A DNA stretch of 64,000 nt from SSF53 sp036170535 (GTDB lineage Bacteria > Spirochaetota > Leptospiria > Leptospirales > Leptonemataceae): positions 1 through 64,000 of the forward strand of contig JAVHPJ010000239.1 of assembly GCA_036170535.1 (NCBI GenBank). Reading direction: 5' to 3'. Under the pieces are notes generated by a model. It was not told where the DNA came from. It searched no databases and worked only from the letters and a program-made list of their open reading frames with translations. Each line of letters starts with the position of its first letter. The stretch's first letter is position 1. This document shows positions 1 through 8,195 of the stretch, piece by piece. A program made the position numbers and the translations under genes.

Positions 1-1
1 C

Positions 2-91
2 GGTCAACCCGTGCAGTGGATTGAAGACTTGCTTGAACCCGCGGGCGTTAGGCGAATTGCAATGTCCAGTTTTTCTGATATGCGCAAATAA
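2..91 (+). CDS. 3' end of an unknown gene (partial)
   Basis: Frame 2 is open from the window edge to TAA at 89-91 and gives a 29-residue tail ending in FSDMRK. The composition looks protein-like (a WIEDLLEP stretch), so this is probably the C-terminus of a gene that begins upstream of the window. The family cannot be told from so little. It lies just before the first copy of the long direct repeat. Confidence 0.4.
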   Translation, partial: GQPVQWIEDLLEPAGVRRIAMSSFSDMRK

Positions 92-138
92 AGCTGTCAT
101 TGCTACTGAAGTAAGTGTCGAGTAGCCACCACACTTTC

Positions 139-240
139 CACTAACCCCGTTTTCTCTTTCTGGAATCTCGCCCGGCTTTCCTGAGTCGCTTGCGAAAACC
201 CATTGCGGAACGGGGCGTTCGGCGGGCCGCTGCACTCTTA
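139..240 (+). repeat. Long direct repeat, copy A
   Basis: Positions 141-240 align without gaps to 4411-4510, with 85 of 100 bases identical by my count. Shared blocks include cccggctttc, cgaaaacccattgcgg and ggccgctgcactct (with small changes). The two copies have the same orientation and lie 4270 bp apart, bracketing a lipoprotein and a toxin/immunity-like pair. No gene overlaps this copy. The rest of 92-626 shows no convincing gene, only short GC-rich open frames. Confidence 0.85.
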
Positions 241-626
241 TGATGTCCGATCTTCGAGTAAATCAGCGTTTCGTCCGCAGAGGGCAGGATTTGTATCTTG
301 CCACCTGCATCGTATCGCTCTCGTGCTACTGAGTTATCTTAGTCGTCGTGGAACACGTTCGGCGGCGCGGCGCCGCCAGCGTTTTTTTGAGCGCGGAAGC
401 GGCGGATAGCGCGACCCAATTCGGCCAAAATCCGCACCCAATCGCCGCCGACTGGTGTTATGCGGCGCAGGGCGGGCGGGGCGGAAGCTGAGCGCCCTGC
501 TTGCAGCCGGACGCCCGTCCGCGGCCTTGCCACGAAAATGAAATATAAAAATCGACCCAAGCACTCAAAAAATGATTGCAGGTTCCCGCGCCGGTCCCCG
601 GCTGCGGGCAGCGAGGACTAAGTAGT

Positions 627-2072
627 ATGCAGCGCAAGTTTGCAATTCGTGCCAATCTGTATCGAATACTGGTGATGAGCCTGGCGGCGCTCGGGACCGG
701 CGCGTGTTTTGGTTCTATGTACACACAAAACAATCCTGGCGCTGGTAGAATTGACGGAGTCGCGTACAGTCTGCCGATGCGGGAATACTACGGGGTTGTA
801 AGGGCGGAACTCAAAGCGTGCGGAGCCGAAGCGCGGATTGAGTATTCGGCGGAATTAGAAACGCTGGATCTGCCGGATCCGAATGCGCGCTTTTCCGTTT
901 CCTACGATGACGTAGCTATCCTCGACCGCCATCAGGTTAACCTGCGCATGGGTTTTTTTGAGAATGGCGCCTTGCGCACCTTGAATGCAACCGCGGAGGA
1001 TCGGACTGCGGAGATTCTTGGATATGCATTAAAGACGACAGTAACGATCGCGGCGTTGGCTGCGGGGATACCGCCCGGCGTTGTCGCTTTTACGCCGCCG
1101 CGGATCGTGACACCACCGGAGGCTTGCACGGAAGATGCGAAGAAGGCGGTTGATGCTTATGAAGTAATTCTTAGTGAAGCAAAAACGATACTCGCTACCA
1201 TTAACCGGGGACGTATGAACCTTTTTATGGAAAAGGATCCGGCGGCTCGCGAACAATTGGTGAAAGAGATCTCCGCCGCTGAAGCGATTTACGGGAGAAC
1301 AGAGGCGAAACGTAAGCTACTGTTAGAGACTCAGCTCCAGTTTATTGTGCGCGTGCAGCTTGAGCCGGGCAACATTGCGTTCGATCAACGCCATATTCCG
1401 AGTCAGTTGATAGAAAAGAACGATGATAAATCTCGTGCCGGGTACTATTCTCTGGTAGCGTCTCCGGAATTTAAACCAGCGTTAGCACTATGGCTTAAAA
1501 ACCCTGCGGCACCAGCTGCAAGGCCGCCGGGCTTTGGTTTTGCGGTGCACCTGGGCCAGAAAAGCTGCTGGGGTGGCGAAGGTGTTGGATGGGGCAAGAC
1601 GACTCCGGCCAATACGTGCATTGCCTCCGAGTCGACTGAAAATGCGTTGGCAACTCCTGCAGAAGGCTTTTATGTTCGCCAGCCCGCCACTGGCGTCGCT
1701 GTGCTCTGGAAAGACGTCGTCAATACCAACTCTACGACGACTCGCACACTCTTGAAGCGCGAGCGCATGCTGGTTCCCCAGGCGGGCAGTCTTGTGTTTC
1801 TCCCGCTCCAGACAGCGATTTTTGACAGCGATATATTATCTTTCGAGTTAAACTCGGCTGGCGGGCTGGTGAAGTTCGAATATTCGAGCGCGTCAGCGGC
1901 GGAAGAAGCGGCGGAATTTTTGTCGGAGTCAGCCGCCGCGTATGCGGAATACGAACAAGCGCGCCGGGAAGCGCGCCGTTCCGCCAACGATGAACGGCTG
2001 GATCAACTGGAAAGCGATATCGATCGGGTGGAACGACTGCGGAGCGAACTGCGGCGAGCGGGTGTCGAGTAG
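627..2072 (+). CDS. Putative lipoprotein of unknown function
   Basis: 481 residues. The ATG at 627 is preferred over an in-frame ATG at 576 because GAGGA lies at 613-617, 9 nt upstream, and because it places a signal peptide right at the N-terminus: basic MQRK, a hydrophobic stretch ending in ALGTGAC, and Cys as the probable lipidated residue (relaxed spirochaete lipobox). The mature part is mixed alpha/beta with no family I recognise. The last ~60 residues are Ala/Glu/Arg-rich and likely form a coiled coil. The gene sits inside the segment bracketed by the two direct repeats and converges on the toxin/immunity pair. Its codons look more AT-rich than those of most genes in the window, consistent with acquisition. 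A role linked to the neighbouring toxin is possible but unproven. Confidence 0.7.
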   Translation: MQRKFAIRANLYRILVMSLAALGTGACFGSMYTQNNPGAGRIDGVAYSLPMREYYGVVRAELKACGAEARIEYSAELETLDLPDPNARFSVSYDDVAILDRHQVNLRMGFFENGALRTLNATAEDRTAEILGYALKTTVTIAALAAGIPPGVVAFTPPRIVTPPEACTEDAKKAVDAYEVILSEAKTILATINRGRMNLFMEKDPAAREQLVKEISAAEAIYGRTEAKRKLLLETQLQFIVRVQLEPGNIAFDQRHIPSQLIEKNDDKSRAGYYSLVASPEFKPALALWLKNPAAPAARPPGFGFAVHLGQKSCWGGEGVGWGKTTPANTCIASESTENALATPAEGFYVRQPATGVAVLWKDVVNTNSTTTRTLLKRERMLVPQAGSLVFLPLQTAIFDSDILSFELNSAGGLVKFEYSSASAAEEAAEFLSESAAAYAEYEQARREARRSANDERLDQLESDIDRVERLRSELRRAGVE

Positions 2073-2103
2073 CGGCGCGATGCGCGGCCCCTGTTCGAGC
2101 CGG

Positions 2104-2135
2104 GGGCGACTACGGTGGAAACGCTGTAGTCGCCC
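2104..2135. terminator. Hairpin between convergent genes
   Basis: GGGCGACTAC (2104-2113) and GTAGTCGCCC (2126-2135) form a perfect 10-bp stem with a 12-nt loop. It lies between the convergent ends of the lipoprotein gene and the immunity-like gene. There is no T tract, so terminator function is inferred from position. Confidence 0.5.
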
Positions 2136-2187
2136 TACACAGCGCGCCGGTCCCGATTATAGCCGCGCCATTGCCAGCGCCGACGTT

Positions 2188-2850
2188 CTATTCCAGTCCC
2201 GGCCAGCCTTTGAGATATTCTTCAAAGCCAATTCCGCCGGGCCGAGCGCTGCCTATTTCCCGACCAACACGGCCCGAGGTCTGTAACTCGTTCAGCTCAT
2301 CCTCCAGTATCACACGCAGTTTCTTGCCAGTGTTTTCCGCCAGGAACTTAAAGATAGCCTGCATCCGCGGAATGTCTTCGGAGAGCTTTTCGCGGTCTTC
2401 GAGATAAAAATGCTGGATGCGGCCTTTCGCACGGTACGGAATACCAAGGCGAATGCGATCGAGGGTTTCCGTGCAGACGAGGAAAGCAGCCGCATCGCGA
2501 CCTTCTTGCGTCGTGTGTAGATTTTCTGGCCGGGCAGCTTCGTCGAAATATTGCAGGTAATCGTCGAACGTGACATCTTCAATCGCATCGTTTCCAATCC
2601 ATAGCCAGCCGGGGTCTTTGTCCGCTAAATCCTCGAATTCACTATCCAGCAGGATTTCGAGGTTCGCGGAGAAATTGGTCGCAAAAAACTTGAGTAGGGA
2701 TCGCACAAACGTGGAATCGTTCCAGAGTCGAGGATTGTCTGGTCCGCCGATATGGAACAAAAAGGGGATACTGTCGGCCCCGCGTACCGGTTTGCCTAAC
2801 CAAATAAATTGCCTGGACCCTCGACAGACCAACTGTGCCGTATTGCTCAC
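2188..2850 (-). CDS. Putative immunity protein for the upstream toxin
   Basis: 220 residues, acidic, with no signal peptide or membrane segment; it starts with GTG. The start overlaps the stop of the upstream toxin-like gene by 4 nt (GTGA, 2847-2850), so the two are translationally coupled. Motifs such as FEEYLKGWPG near the C-terminus and FDDYLQYFDEA in the middle suggest a duplicated helical element. I do not recognise the family. A small acidic cytoplasmic protein coupled directly behind a toxin-like gene is the usual arrangement for an immunity protein in polymorphic toxin systems, so the assignment is by context only. Confidence 0.6.
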   Translation of the reverse strand: MSNTAQLVCRGSRQFIWLGKPVRGADSIPFLFHIGGPDNPRLWNDSTFVRSLLKFFATNFSANLEILLDSEFEDLADKDPGWLWIGNDAIEDVTFDDYLQYFDEAARPENLHTTQEGRDAAAFLVCTETLDRIRLGIPYRAKGRIQHFYLEDREKLSEDIPRMQAIFKFLAENTGKKLRVILEDELNELQTSGRVGREIGSARPGGIGFEEYLKGWPGLE

Positions 2851-4115
2851 TGCATGTACCTCACCCAGTCCATCAATCTACCATGTAGCAGCAGGCGGCC
2901 GCTTTCATCCCATATTTGAATCGTGACCCCTGCGTATCTGCCCATATCTGCATCGACCGAAGTACGACTGCCGACAAAACTGCGCATCCACTGTTCAATG
3001 TCGACGCCCTTGGGCACTTGCAGAATGACATCTCCCGAATAGTTTACTTGCAAAGCCCCTTTCTTCAACTGACGCTTAAATGCGTCAATGCCTCCGCTAA
3101 TTGCCTTCACTTCCCGCCGGAGAAGGACATTCTGAGTTCTATCCAGGAACTCTATATCGGGTGTCACCAGCTCGCCAGTTTGCACCAACCTTGCCCGCGT
3201 CCCGGGAGGACCATTCAGAGCGCGTTCCGCAGTCACCCTTGTCAGATTTGGGTGTTCGCGCATCAAGAGGCCGGCCATGTGGCGATCGACGAGCCGAATT
3301 TGGTCCAGGCGCCGCACTACATAGAATTCCTGCAATCGCAGCGCTACCTGTCTGGCGCGCGCTGCCTGCGCGCTCCGCCGAAAGACCGCTCCGCCCACGC
3401 GAATTCCAAAGCCGATCCCGCGAAAAATTATCGGGCCCGCCAGCGCCTCCGCGACGAACTGGATCAGTTCGCCCACGGCGCGATAGTTCTTCATCGTAAC
3501 CAGAAACCCGGCCTGAAACGCCGCCGGTTTATCGGAGAGAAACGCTATCAGCGGGGCGGCCGCCTCCGCTTTGCGTTGCCGAATGTCCTCCTGTACTTCG
3601 CGATAGTCTTCGCCTGTGGGACCATCCAACGATGGCAGAAAGGCCTCGGATAGTGATGAAATCGTACGCAAAAGATCAAAGGTATCAAAGAAAGCGCTGA
3701 CGATTCCGTTCCAGATTTCGCGGGTGGCGTCTACGGCTTGGACCCCTTCCTCGAAGACGGTGAAATCCTGCGCGCTCAGTTTCTCGCGCAGGCGCGCGGT
3801 AGTCGGTCGAGCGAGTACACCGGCCGGGCCGCTGCGCGCAGATTCTAAGACGTATTCCTGATATGCTTCATCGTATTGCTGAAGAATTTCCGAAAGCTCA
3901 TCGGTTTCCTCCCGCTGTGCCACGCCCTGGATCGCCTGCCGTTGTACAACCGGAGCCGCAAGCTGTGCAAAGTTCACGCCGCGCTTCGCTTGGTCCTTGT
4001 GATCCTCTTTCTCCAGCCATTCGATGTATTCCAGATCGCGCGTTTGCTGGAGTCCCGGATGTTCTTTACGCTCCTCATAGCGCGGCATGTAATCTTTGCG
4101 GTGACGCTGCAGCAT
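2847..4115 (-). CDS. Polymorphic-toxin-like protein with possible PD-(D/E)XK nuclease end
   Basis: 422 residues. The ATG at 4115 is chosen over a GTG at 4130 because GAGGAG stands 7 nt upstream of it. No signal peptide. The N-terminal ~100 residues are charged and include APVVQRQAIQGVAQRE; QR-rich motifs of this kind occur in effectors of extracellular contractile injection systems. Residues ~185-235 are rich in Gly/Ala/Ile (FLVTMKNYRAVGELIQFV, then GPIIFRGIGFGIRVGGAV) and may form amphipathic or membrane-active helices. The last ~120 residues contain PDIEFLDR followed by LLRREVKAISGG, an Asp then Glu-x-Lys spacing seen in PD-(D/E)XK nucleases, which points to a DNase toxin. The immunity-like gene follows with a 4-nt overlap. 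Toxin role is moderately supported, nuclease fold only by motif. Confidence 0.6.
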   Translation of the reverse strand: MLQRHRKDYMPRYEERKEHPGLQQTRDLEYIEWLEKEDHKDQAKRGVNFAQLAAPVVQRQAIQGVAQREETDELSEILQQYDEAYQEYVLESARSGPAGVLARPTTARLREKLSAQDFTVFEEGVQAVDATREIWNGIVSAFFDTFDLLRTISSLSEAFLPSLDGPTGEDYREVQEDIRQRKAEAAAPLIAFLSDKPAAFQAGFLVTMKNYRAVGELIQFVAEALAGPIIFRGIGFGIRVGGAVFRRSAQAARARQVALRLQEFYVVRRLDQIRLVDRHMAGLLMREHPNLTRVTAERALNGPPGTRARLVQTGELVTPDIEFLDRTQNVLLRREVKAISGGIDAFKRQLKKGALQVNYSGDVILQVPKGVDIEQWMRSFVGSRTSVDADMGRYAGVTIQIWDESGRLLLHGRLMDWVRYMQ

Positions 4116-4126
4116 AAAGGCGCTCC

Positions 4127-4249
4127 TCACCTAAAAGCCTTGCCGTCTTTTGCGTACAATTTTCTTGAGAACTCGCCGGTTAATGGCGCGCCCGGGCGCT
4201 GCTCCGTTCTGGAATCCATGAGTATGAATTTTAATTCCGAATCCGACAT
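4127..4249 (-). CDS. Possible 40-residue leader ORF before the toxin
   Basis: An open frame from ATG 4249 to TAG at 4127-4129 encodes a hydrophilic peptide beginning MSDSELKF. It ends just before the GAGGAG ribosome-binding site of the toxin gene. There is no clear Shine-Dalgarno for the ORF itself, so it may be chance; position upstream of and in line with the toxin is the only support. The rest of 4131-4408 shows no gene on either strand. Confidence 0.22.
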   Translation of the reverse strand: MSDSELKFILMDSRTEQRPGAPLTGEFSRKLYAKDGKAFR

Positions 4250-4408
4250 GGTTTGATCAGGACCGTGCTCGCTTATCGGTCCATAAAAAATGGATCGGAT
4301 CCCTGTTTTTTGGATGAATTTCGAATAAATGTGAATTTGTGCGCACACAGTTCAGAGTTACCCTGCTGTGACGCTGTTCCGGCCGTGCATTTTTTCCCTT
4401 TGCCTCCC

Positions 4409-4510
4409 CGCTAACCCCGCTTCCTCTTTCTGGAAACTCCCCCGGCTTTCCGGGGCCGCCTTCGAAAACCCATTGCGGCCCGGCGCATTCGGCCGGCCGC
4501 TGCACTCTCA
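4409..4510 (+). repeat. Long direct repeat, copy B
   Basis: Second copy of the repeat described at 139-240: same orientation, gapless, ~85% identical. It ends 36 nt before the start codon of the next gene (4547), so it may contribute to that gene's leader; TAAAAT at 4521-4526 just after it resembles a -10 box. A short fragment resembling its last part (ggccgctgactctca) also occurs at ~22074-22088. Confidence 0.85.
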
Positions 4511-4546
4511 AATTCTGGCGTAAAATACCAGTAAATGGAGTATTTC

Positions 4547-5770
4547 ATGAAGTCTTTCTTACGCAGGTCCGCGGCTTTGTTCGGCGGCGGACTCTTTCTG
4601 ATCGGTACTGCGCTTTCTGCAGATCCCTGGATCCTCGACCTGAACCAGGCGGGCGATTCGACGGCGCAGCAGATTCATCTTACGCAACTGTATTCTGGAG
4701 CAGGCGGCCGCGGCGGCCTGCAGGATACGGTAAATGTCGTCTACAAAGAGTTCGATTCCACCAATAACAAGTCATGGACCTTCCAGAATCAAGGCGGCTG
4801 GAAATATAATGGCATCTTCAGCAAGACGCCCGGCGCCATCTCGGCCGCGCTGAGTCAGTATTCCCAGGAATCCGGCGGTCAAACGCCGACGGTTGTCGCC
4901 GGCAGCGAAATTCCGAATCTCTTCCTTGCCTGCATCGCCTCGAACAATTGCGGCGCGGCGGCCTGGGCGGCCTTTGGCGCAGCGCCGTACGCGATCAACT
5001 CGCTGTTTGTCGAGTTTCGCACGCTGGATATGAATATAGCCCATACCGGTAACTACGTTTTCGCCGCCTTTGCGAACAGTGGGAACGCGCAGTACGCGCG
5101 CGTGCTGGTGCACAATACCTGGGACGGCGGTTGGAAGGAGTTCGGCGGCCTGATTTTCGCGGGCTCGTGGATCAGCGAGATCGCCCTGGATTCACGTTCG
5201 TTTGAGGGCGCATTGAACGGAGACGGATTGACGATCGCCACCGCCAGCATGGACGCCGGCCTGCGCGCGTTTCGCGCAAAGATCTCGGGCGGCTCGGTCA
5301 CGTGGACGCAGCTTGGGCCCACGCTTGATATCAAGGCGCTCCGCGTCGATCTCAGCGTGGACCATGAAGCGGACGAAGTTTACGCCCTGGTTCAAACCAA
5401 CGAGAATTTTCAAACGAGCAATGCAGTGTATCGACTGAACGCCGCTCATACAAAATGGGAAGAATTAGGCAAGTTGTACTTTCTGCAATGCCGCGGCATG
5501 GATTTTAATACGAAGGCCGGCGCGCCGATGATCGCCTGCGTCGCGCAGAAACAGGGCCCGCAAAACGATGAAGATCATATGCTTGCGCTGCAGTACGACG
5601 CGCTACAGGACAACTGGGACAGTCTCGGCGGTCCGCCTGTGTTTTCGTATCAGGCTGTGTTCTATTCCGAGTCGGACCTGATCTACAATCGTTTTGCAAA
5701 CGGGTTGTATCTGGCGTATCGCGGCGAAGAGAAAGGCCGACTCGTTGTGGCGCATCGGTTTAACCTGTAA
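4547..5770 (+). CDS. Secreted protein of unknown function
   Basis: 407 residues. The ATG at 4547 is preferred over ATG 4535 because GGAG at 4537-4540 is correctly spaced. The N-terminus is a classical signal peptide (MKSFLRRSAALFGGG, hydrophobic core, cleavage near LSA/DPW) with no lipobox. The mature protein is rich in Trp, Gly and aromatic residues, with repeated W-[ED]-E-[LF]-G-x-[LIP] elements (for example WKEFGGLIF, WTQLGPTL, WEELGKLYF, WDSLGGPPVF). This periodicity suggests a beta-propeller or similar repeat fold in the periplasm or at the surface. No family recognised. After its TAA the same frame stays open for 43 more codons encoding a hydrophobic tail (see next entry). Confidence 0.7.
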   Translation: MKSFLRRSAALFGGGLFLIGTALSADPWILDLNQAGDSTAQQIHLTQLYSGAGGRGGLQDTVNVVYKEFDSTNNKSWTFQNQGGWKYNGIFSKTPGAISAALSQYSQESGGQTPTVVAGSEIPNLFLACIASNNCGAAAWAAFGAAPYAINSLFVEFRTLDMNIAHTGNYVFAAFANSGNAQYARVLVHNTWDGGWKEFGGLIFAGSWISEIALDSRSFEGALNGDGLTIATASMDAGLRAFRAKISGGSVTWTQLGPTLDIKALRVDLSVDHEADEVYALVQTNENFQTSNAVYRLNAAHTKWEELGKLYFLQCRGMDFNTKAGAPMIACVAQKQGPQNDEDHMLALQYDALQDNWDSLGGPPVFSYQAVFYSESDLIYNRFANGLYLAYRGEEKGRLVVAHRFNL

Positions 5771-5902
5771 GCGGAACTCATTGTAACGGCGCGCCAGCGG
5801 CCGGCGGCATCGATTTTTCGAAATCCGGCCGTGCTGCTGGTGGCGCCGGCTCTGGTCGGCGCGGGCCTGTGGGCTTTTGGTTTCAAATACGCGGGCGAGT
5901 GA
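5771..5902 (+). other. In-frame open extension after the stop codon, with a hydrophobic segment
   Basis: Directly after the TAA of the secreted protein the same frame runs 43 codons to TGA at 5900-5902. It encodes a segment with RNPAVLLVAPALVGAGLWAF, a good membrane helix, ending FKYAGE. No usual start codon precedes the helix other than a GTG within it. It may be a lost C-terminal anchor, a readthrough tail or chance. Confidence 0.3.
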
Positions 5903-5914
5903 CGTCGTTTCGGT

Positions 5915-7282
5915 CTACTCGCCCACCTGCCTGGCATGATCCGCGTAACTCGGACCGGCGTAAGGCGTGTAGACGTCGTGCGGAAAGGCTGGCGTTAAAA
6001 ACAAGGTGCGTAGGGTCACAAACGCGCTGAGCAGAGTCAACACAGTGAACGCCGGCCACGTCTTTGCGGATTCGTCCGCGCCGCGGAGCAGAATCAGGAG
6101 CGCCGCCGAAATCGTAAACATGCGCGCGACGTTGTCAAACACGCTCCAGAAATAATAATAATCGGCGATGATGACGCTCGCGAGCGCGAAACACAAGGCG
6201 AGCCGGAGCGGCAAAAACTTTCGCACGGCGCCGCTGAGAGTCGCATAAAGCGCAGCGACAAAATACAATAGCAAAAGACCTTTCGCCGAACCCTTAACGA
6301 GTGCGATCAACGCGCCGCCGGAGGGCGCGCGCAGAAATTCGACGAGCAGTCCGCCGATTTCGCCAACTGCGCCGCGCATGCCGTCAAAGGGTTCCAGAAA
6401 GATCGCCAGATGTCCGGCGGGCACCATGCCGTGCACGGTGCGCAGATAAATCTGCCAGAGTGCGGCGGGCAAAAGGACCGAGCCGACAAAAACAGCGGCC
6501 GGCAGGCGCCAGGCGAAAAGGGTCGCGAGACCCAGGGGGAACAAGAAAAACAGGGCCGACTCTTTGCTCAGAATCGCCAGCGAAAAGGCGCCGTAGGCGA
6601 CGAGCGCGAGGCGCCATTTAAATTTCGGAAGTTCTCGATCGAGCGGCCAGCCAAAGGCGCGCTGAAAATATGTAAAGCCGATCAGCACAAACGCAAGCAT
6701 GATGCTGTCGCTGACCGTAAGCAAAAATGACAAGAGGGCGAACGGGGATATAATAAAGAAAATCGCCAGATAACGTCGCTCCGCCGGCAGCAGGCTGAGC
6801 AAACAAATCAGCGCCACGCCGGACAGCGCCAGCTGTACGCCGATCAGTCCAATTGCCGTAGCCCAGTGGCCCAGCTCCGGATGTATAGAGCCGAGCAGAG
6901 CGAAGGGCGCCACGATCAGCGGATAGCCGACGCGCGGCGCGCGATAGGCGCGACTGAAGCCCTGCGGCCACACATCCGGCATAAACAGGGTGCGCGCGTA
7001 ATAATAAAAAATCTGACCATCGTAGCCGTTGCCGCCGTAGGCTTCGGAACCGGTCAGCCGCACTGCGCCGTGCGGAGTGTAGCCGGCGTTTTGCTCTACA
7101 TAATATTCACCAAAGCGAATCAGCGCGGTCGGACTAAACTCGTAACGCGCCATAATGCCGAGGGCGTTGACTCCGTAAAATAGCGCCCCGACGATAAGCC
7201 AGCGGCGCACGCTCCACGAGTTCAGCGTCGCCTGCAGCACAATCAGGCCTTCTTCGACTCGATTCCAGAAGGCGCGCATCAT
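5915..7282 (-). CDS. Multi-pass membrane protein, probable GT-C type glycosyltransferase
   Basis: 455 residues with about 10-11 hydrophobic segments from residue ~28 to the end. The first periplasmic loop carries GGNGYDGQIFYYYA followed by a Tyr/Arg-rich segment (YRAPRVGYPLIV), a layout seen in polytopic mannosyl/glucosyltransferase-like proteins that use polyprenyl-linked sugars. The ATG at 7282 overlaps the TGA of the GT2 gene by one base (TGATG), so the two are coupled; an in-frame TTG lies just upstream at 7285. The GT2 partner would load a sugar on a lipid carrier and this protein would transfer it outside the membrane. Acceptor unknown. The GT-C call is inferred from topology and neighbour. 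Confidence 0.6.
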   Translation of the reverse strand: MMRAFWNRVEEGLIVLQATLNSWSVRRWLIVGALFYGVNALGIMARYEFSPTALIRFGEYYVEQNAGYTPHGAVRLTGSEAYGGNGYDGQIFYYYARTLFMPDVWPQGFSRAYRAPRVGYPLIVAPFALLGSIHPELGHWATAIGLIGVQLALSGVALICLLSLLPAERRYLAIFFIISPFALLSFLLTVSDSIMLAFVLIGFTYFQRAFGWPLDRELPKFKWRLALVAYGAFSLAILSKESALFFLFPLGLATLFAWRLPAAVFVGSVLLPAALWQIYLRTVHGMVPAGHLAIFLEPFDGMRGAVGEIGGLLVEFLRAPSGGALIALVKGSAKGLLLLYFVAALYATLSGAVRKFLPLRLALCFALASVIIADYYYFWSVFDNVARMFTISAALLILLRGADESAKTWPAFTVLTLLSAFVTLRTLFLTPAFPHDVYTPYAGPSYADHARQVGE

Positions 7283-8019
7283 CAAACCGCCAGGCCGCGT
7301 CGTTCGCCCTTGGTGGACAGCAGGTAAAGCCCGAACTTCATCGCCTGCTTCAGAACGTTGCGATTAAACGAGGAATTAGAAAATACGTATTTGATCGGGT
7401 TTTCCGCGACGCGCAGACCCGCGCGATACGAGATCGCCAGCGCTTCCATGTGAAAATCAAAGGCCTTTGACTTGAGCTCCGCCGCCGCAATCGCCTCCGC
7501 CGCCGCGCGCGAATAGCGGCGAAACCCGCTGGTGCAATCGCGGATGCCGGGGCCCGGAATATCCAGCCAGGATTTTGCCAGGGCGTAATTCACAACCCGC
7601 GCGGCCGCCCAGGAGACCACCTTGCGATAAGCCGGAACATTTTGGACCTCCGCGCGCTGACCGATGACCACGTCGATATTCGGGTCGAACTCAAAAAAAC
7701 CCGGCAGGGCGTCCGGATCGTGCGAAAGCCCGGCGTCCATGGTGACAAACCAGCGATAGCCCTGGCTCACGCCCCAGCGCAGCCCATCCTGCAAGCCGCG
7801 CGGAATGTGGGTGGATTTTGCATGCGTGATGATATTGAGCCGGTTGGGATGTTTGCCGGCCGCGCAATCGGCGGCGATGGCGCGCAGAATCTCAGGGGTG
7901 CGGTCGCGGCTGCCATCGTCGGTCACGCTCACGTCCGCGTACGCCAGGCTGCGCGTCACCACCTCGGCGATGGAGTCCGCTTCGTTGTAGGCGGGGATAA
8001 TGACCAGACGTTCTTGCAT
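7282..8019 (-). CDS. GT2 family glycosyltransferase (polyprenyl-phosphate mannosyl/glucosyltransferase-like)
   Basis: 245 residues, cytoplasmic face of the membrane. The N-terminus LVIIPAYNEADSIAEVV is the classical GT-A nucleotide-sugar motif; TDDGSRDRTPEI is the DDGS motif; FVTMDAGLSHDP supplies the DxD-like metal site. The core resembles dolichol-phosphate mannose synthases, but there are no C-terminal membrane helices. The strand before DDGS is one residue shorter than usual. It is first in a two-gene unit with the GT-C-like membrane protein, with which it shares a TGATG junction. Likely product: a polyprenyl-phosphate sugar used in surface glycosylation. Confidence 0.8.
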   Translation of the reverse strand: MQERLVIIPAYNEADSIAEVVTRSLAYADVSVTDDGSRDRTPEILRAIAADCAAGKHPNRLNIITHAKSTHIPRGLQDGLRWGVSQGYRWFVTMDAGLSHDPDALPGFFEFDPNIDVVIGQRAEVQNVPAYRKVVSWAAARVVNYALAKSWLDIPGPGIRDCTSGFRRYSRAAAEAIAAAELKSKAFDFHMEALAISYRAGLRVAENPIKYVFSNSSFNRNVLKQAMKFGLYLLSTKGERRGLAV

Positions 8020-8195
8020 GACCCGGGCAGGGCGCCCCGCTGGTAATCAGAACGCCAGTTTTTTTCCGCGCAGGCCCGTCCTCGATTTCCACAGAAACAA
8101 TTGATTGCAGAATCCCGGGCGCCGGAGGCTCCCTGCTGATTAAAGCCGCGCGTTTTCCCCGGAACAGCGCGTCGGTCGCCGGAGTCAATGCGCGC

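Noticed and set aside
47..53. GTTAGGC, an integron attC core-site sequence
   Set aside because: It lies inside a credible coding frame (2-91) and no inverse partner core site is in view.
203..733. Several short open frames before the lipoprotein gene
   Set aside because: They lack ribosome-binding sites and overlap one another and the repeat.
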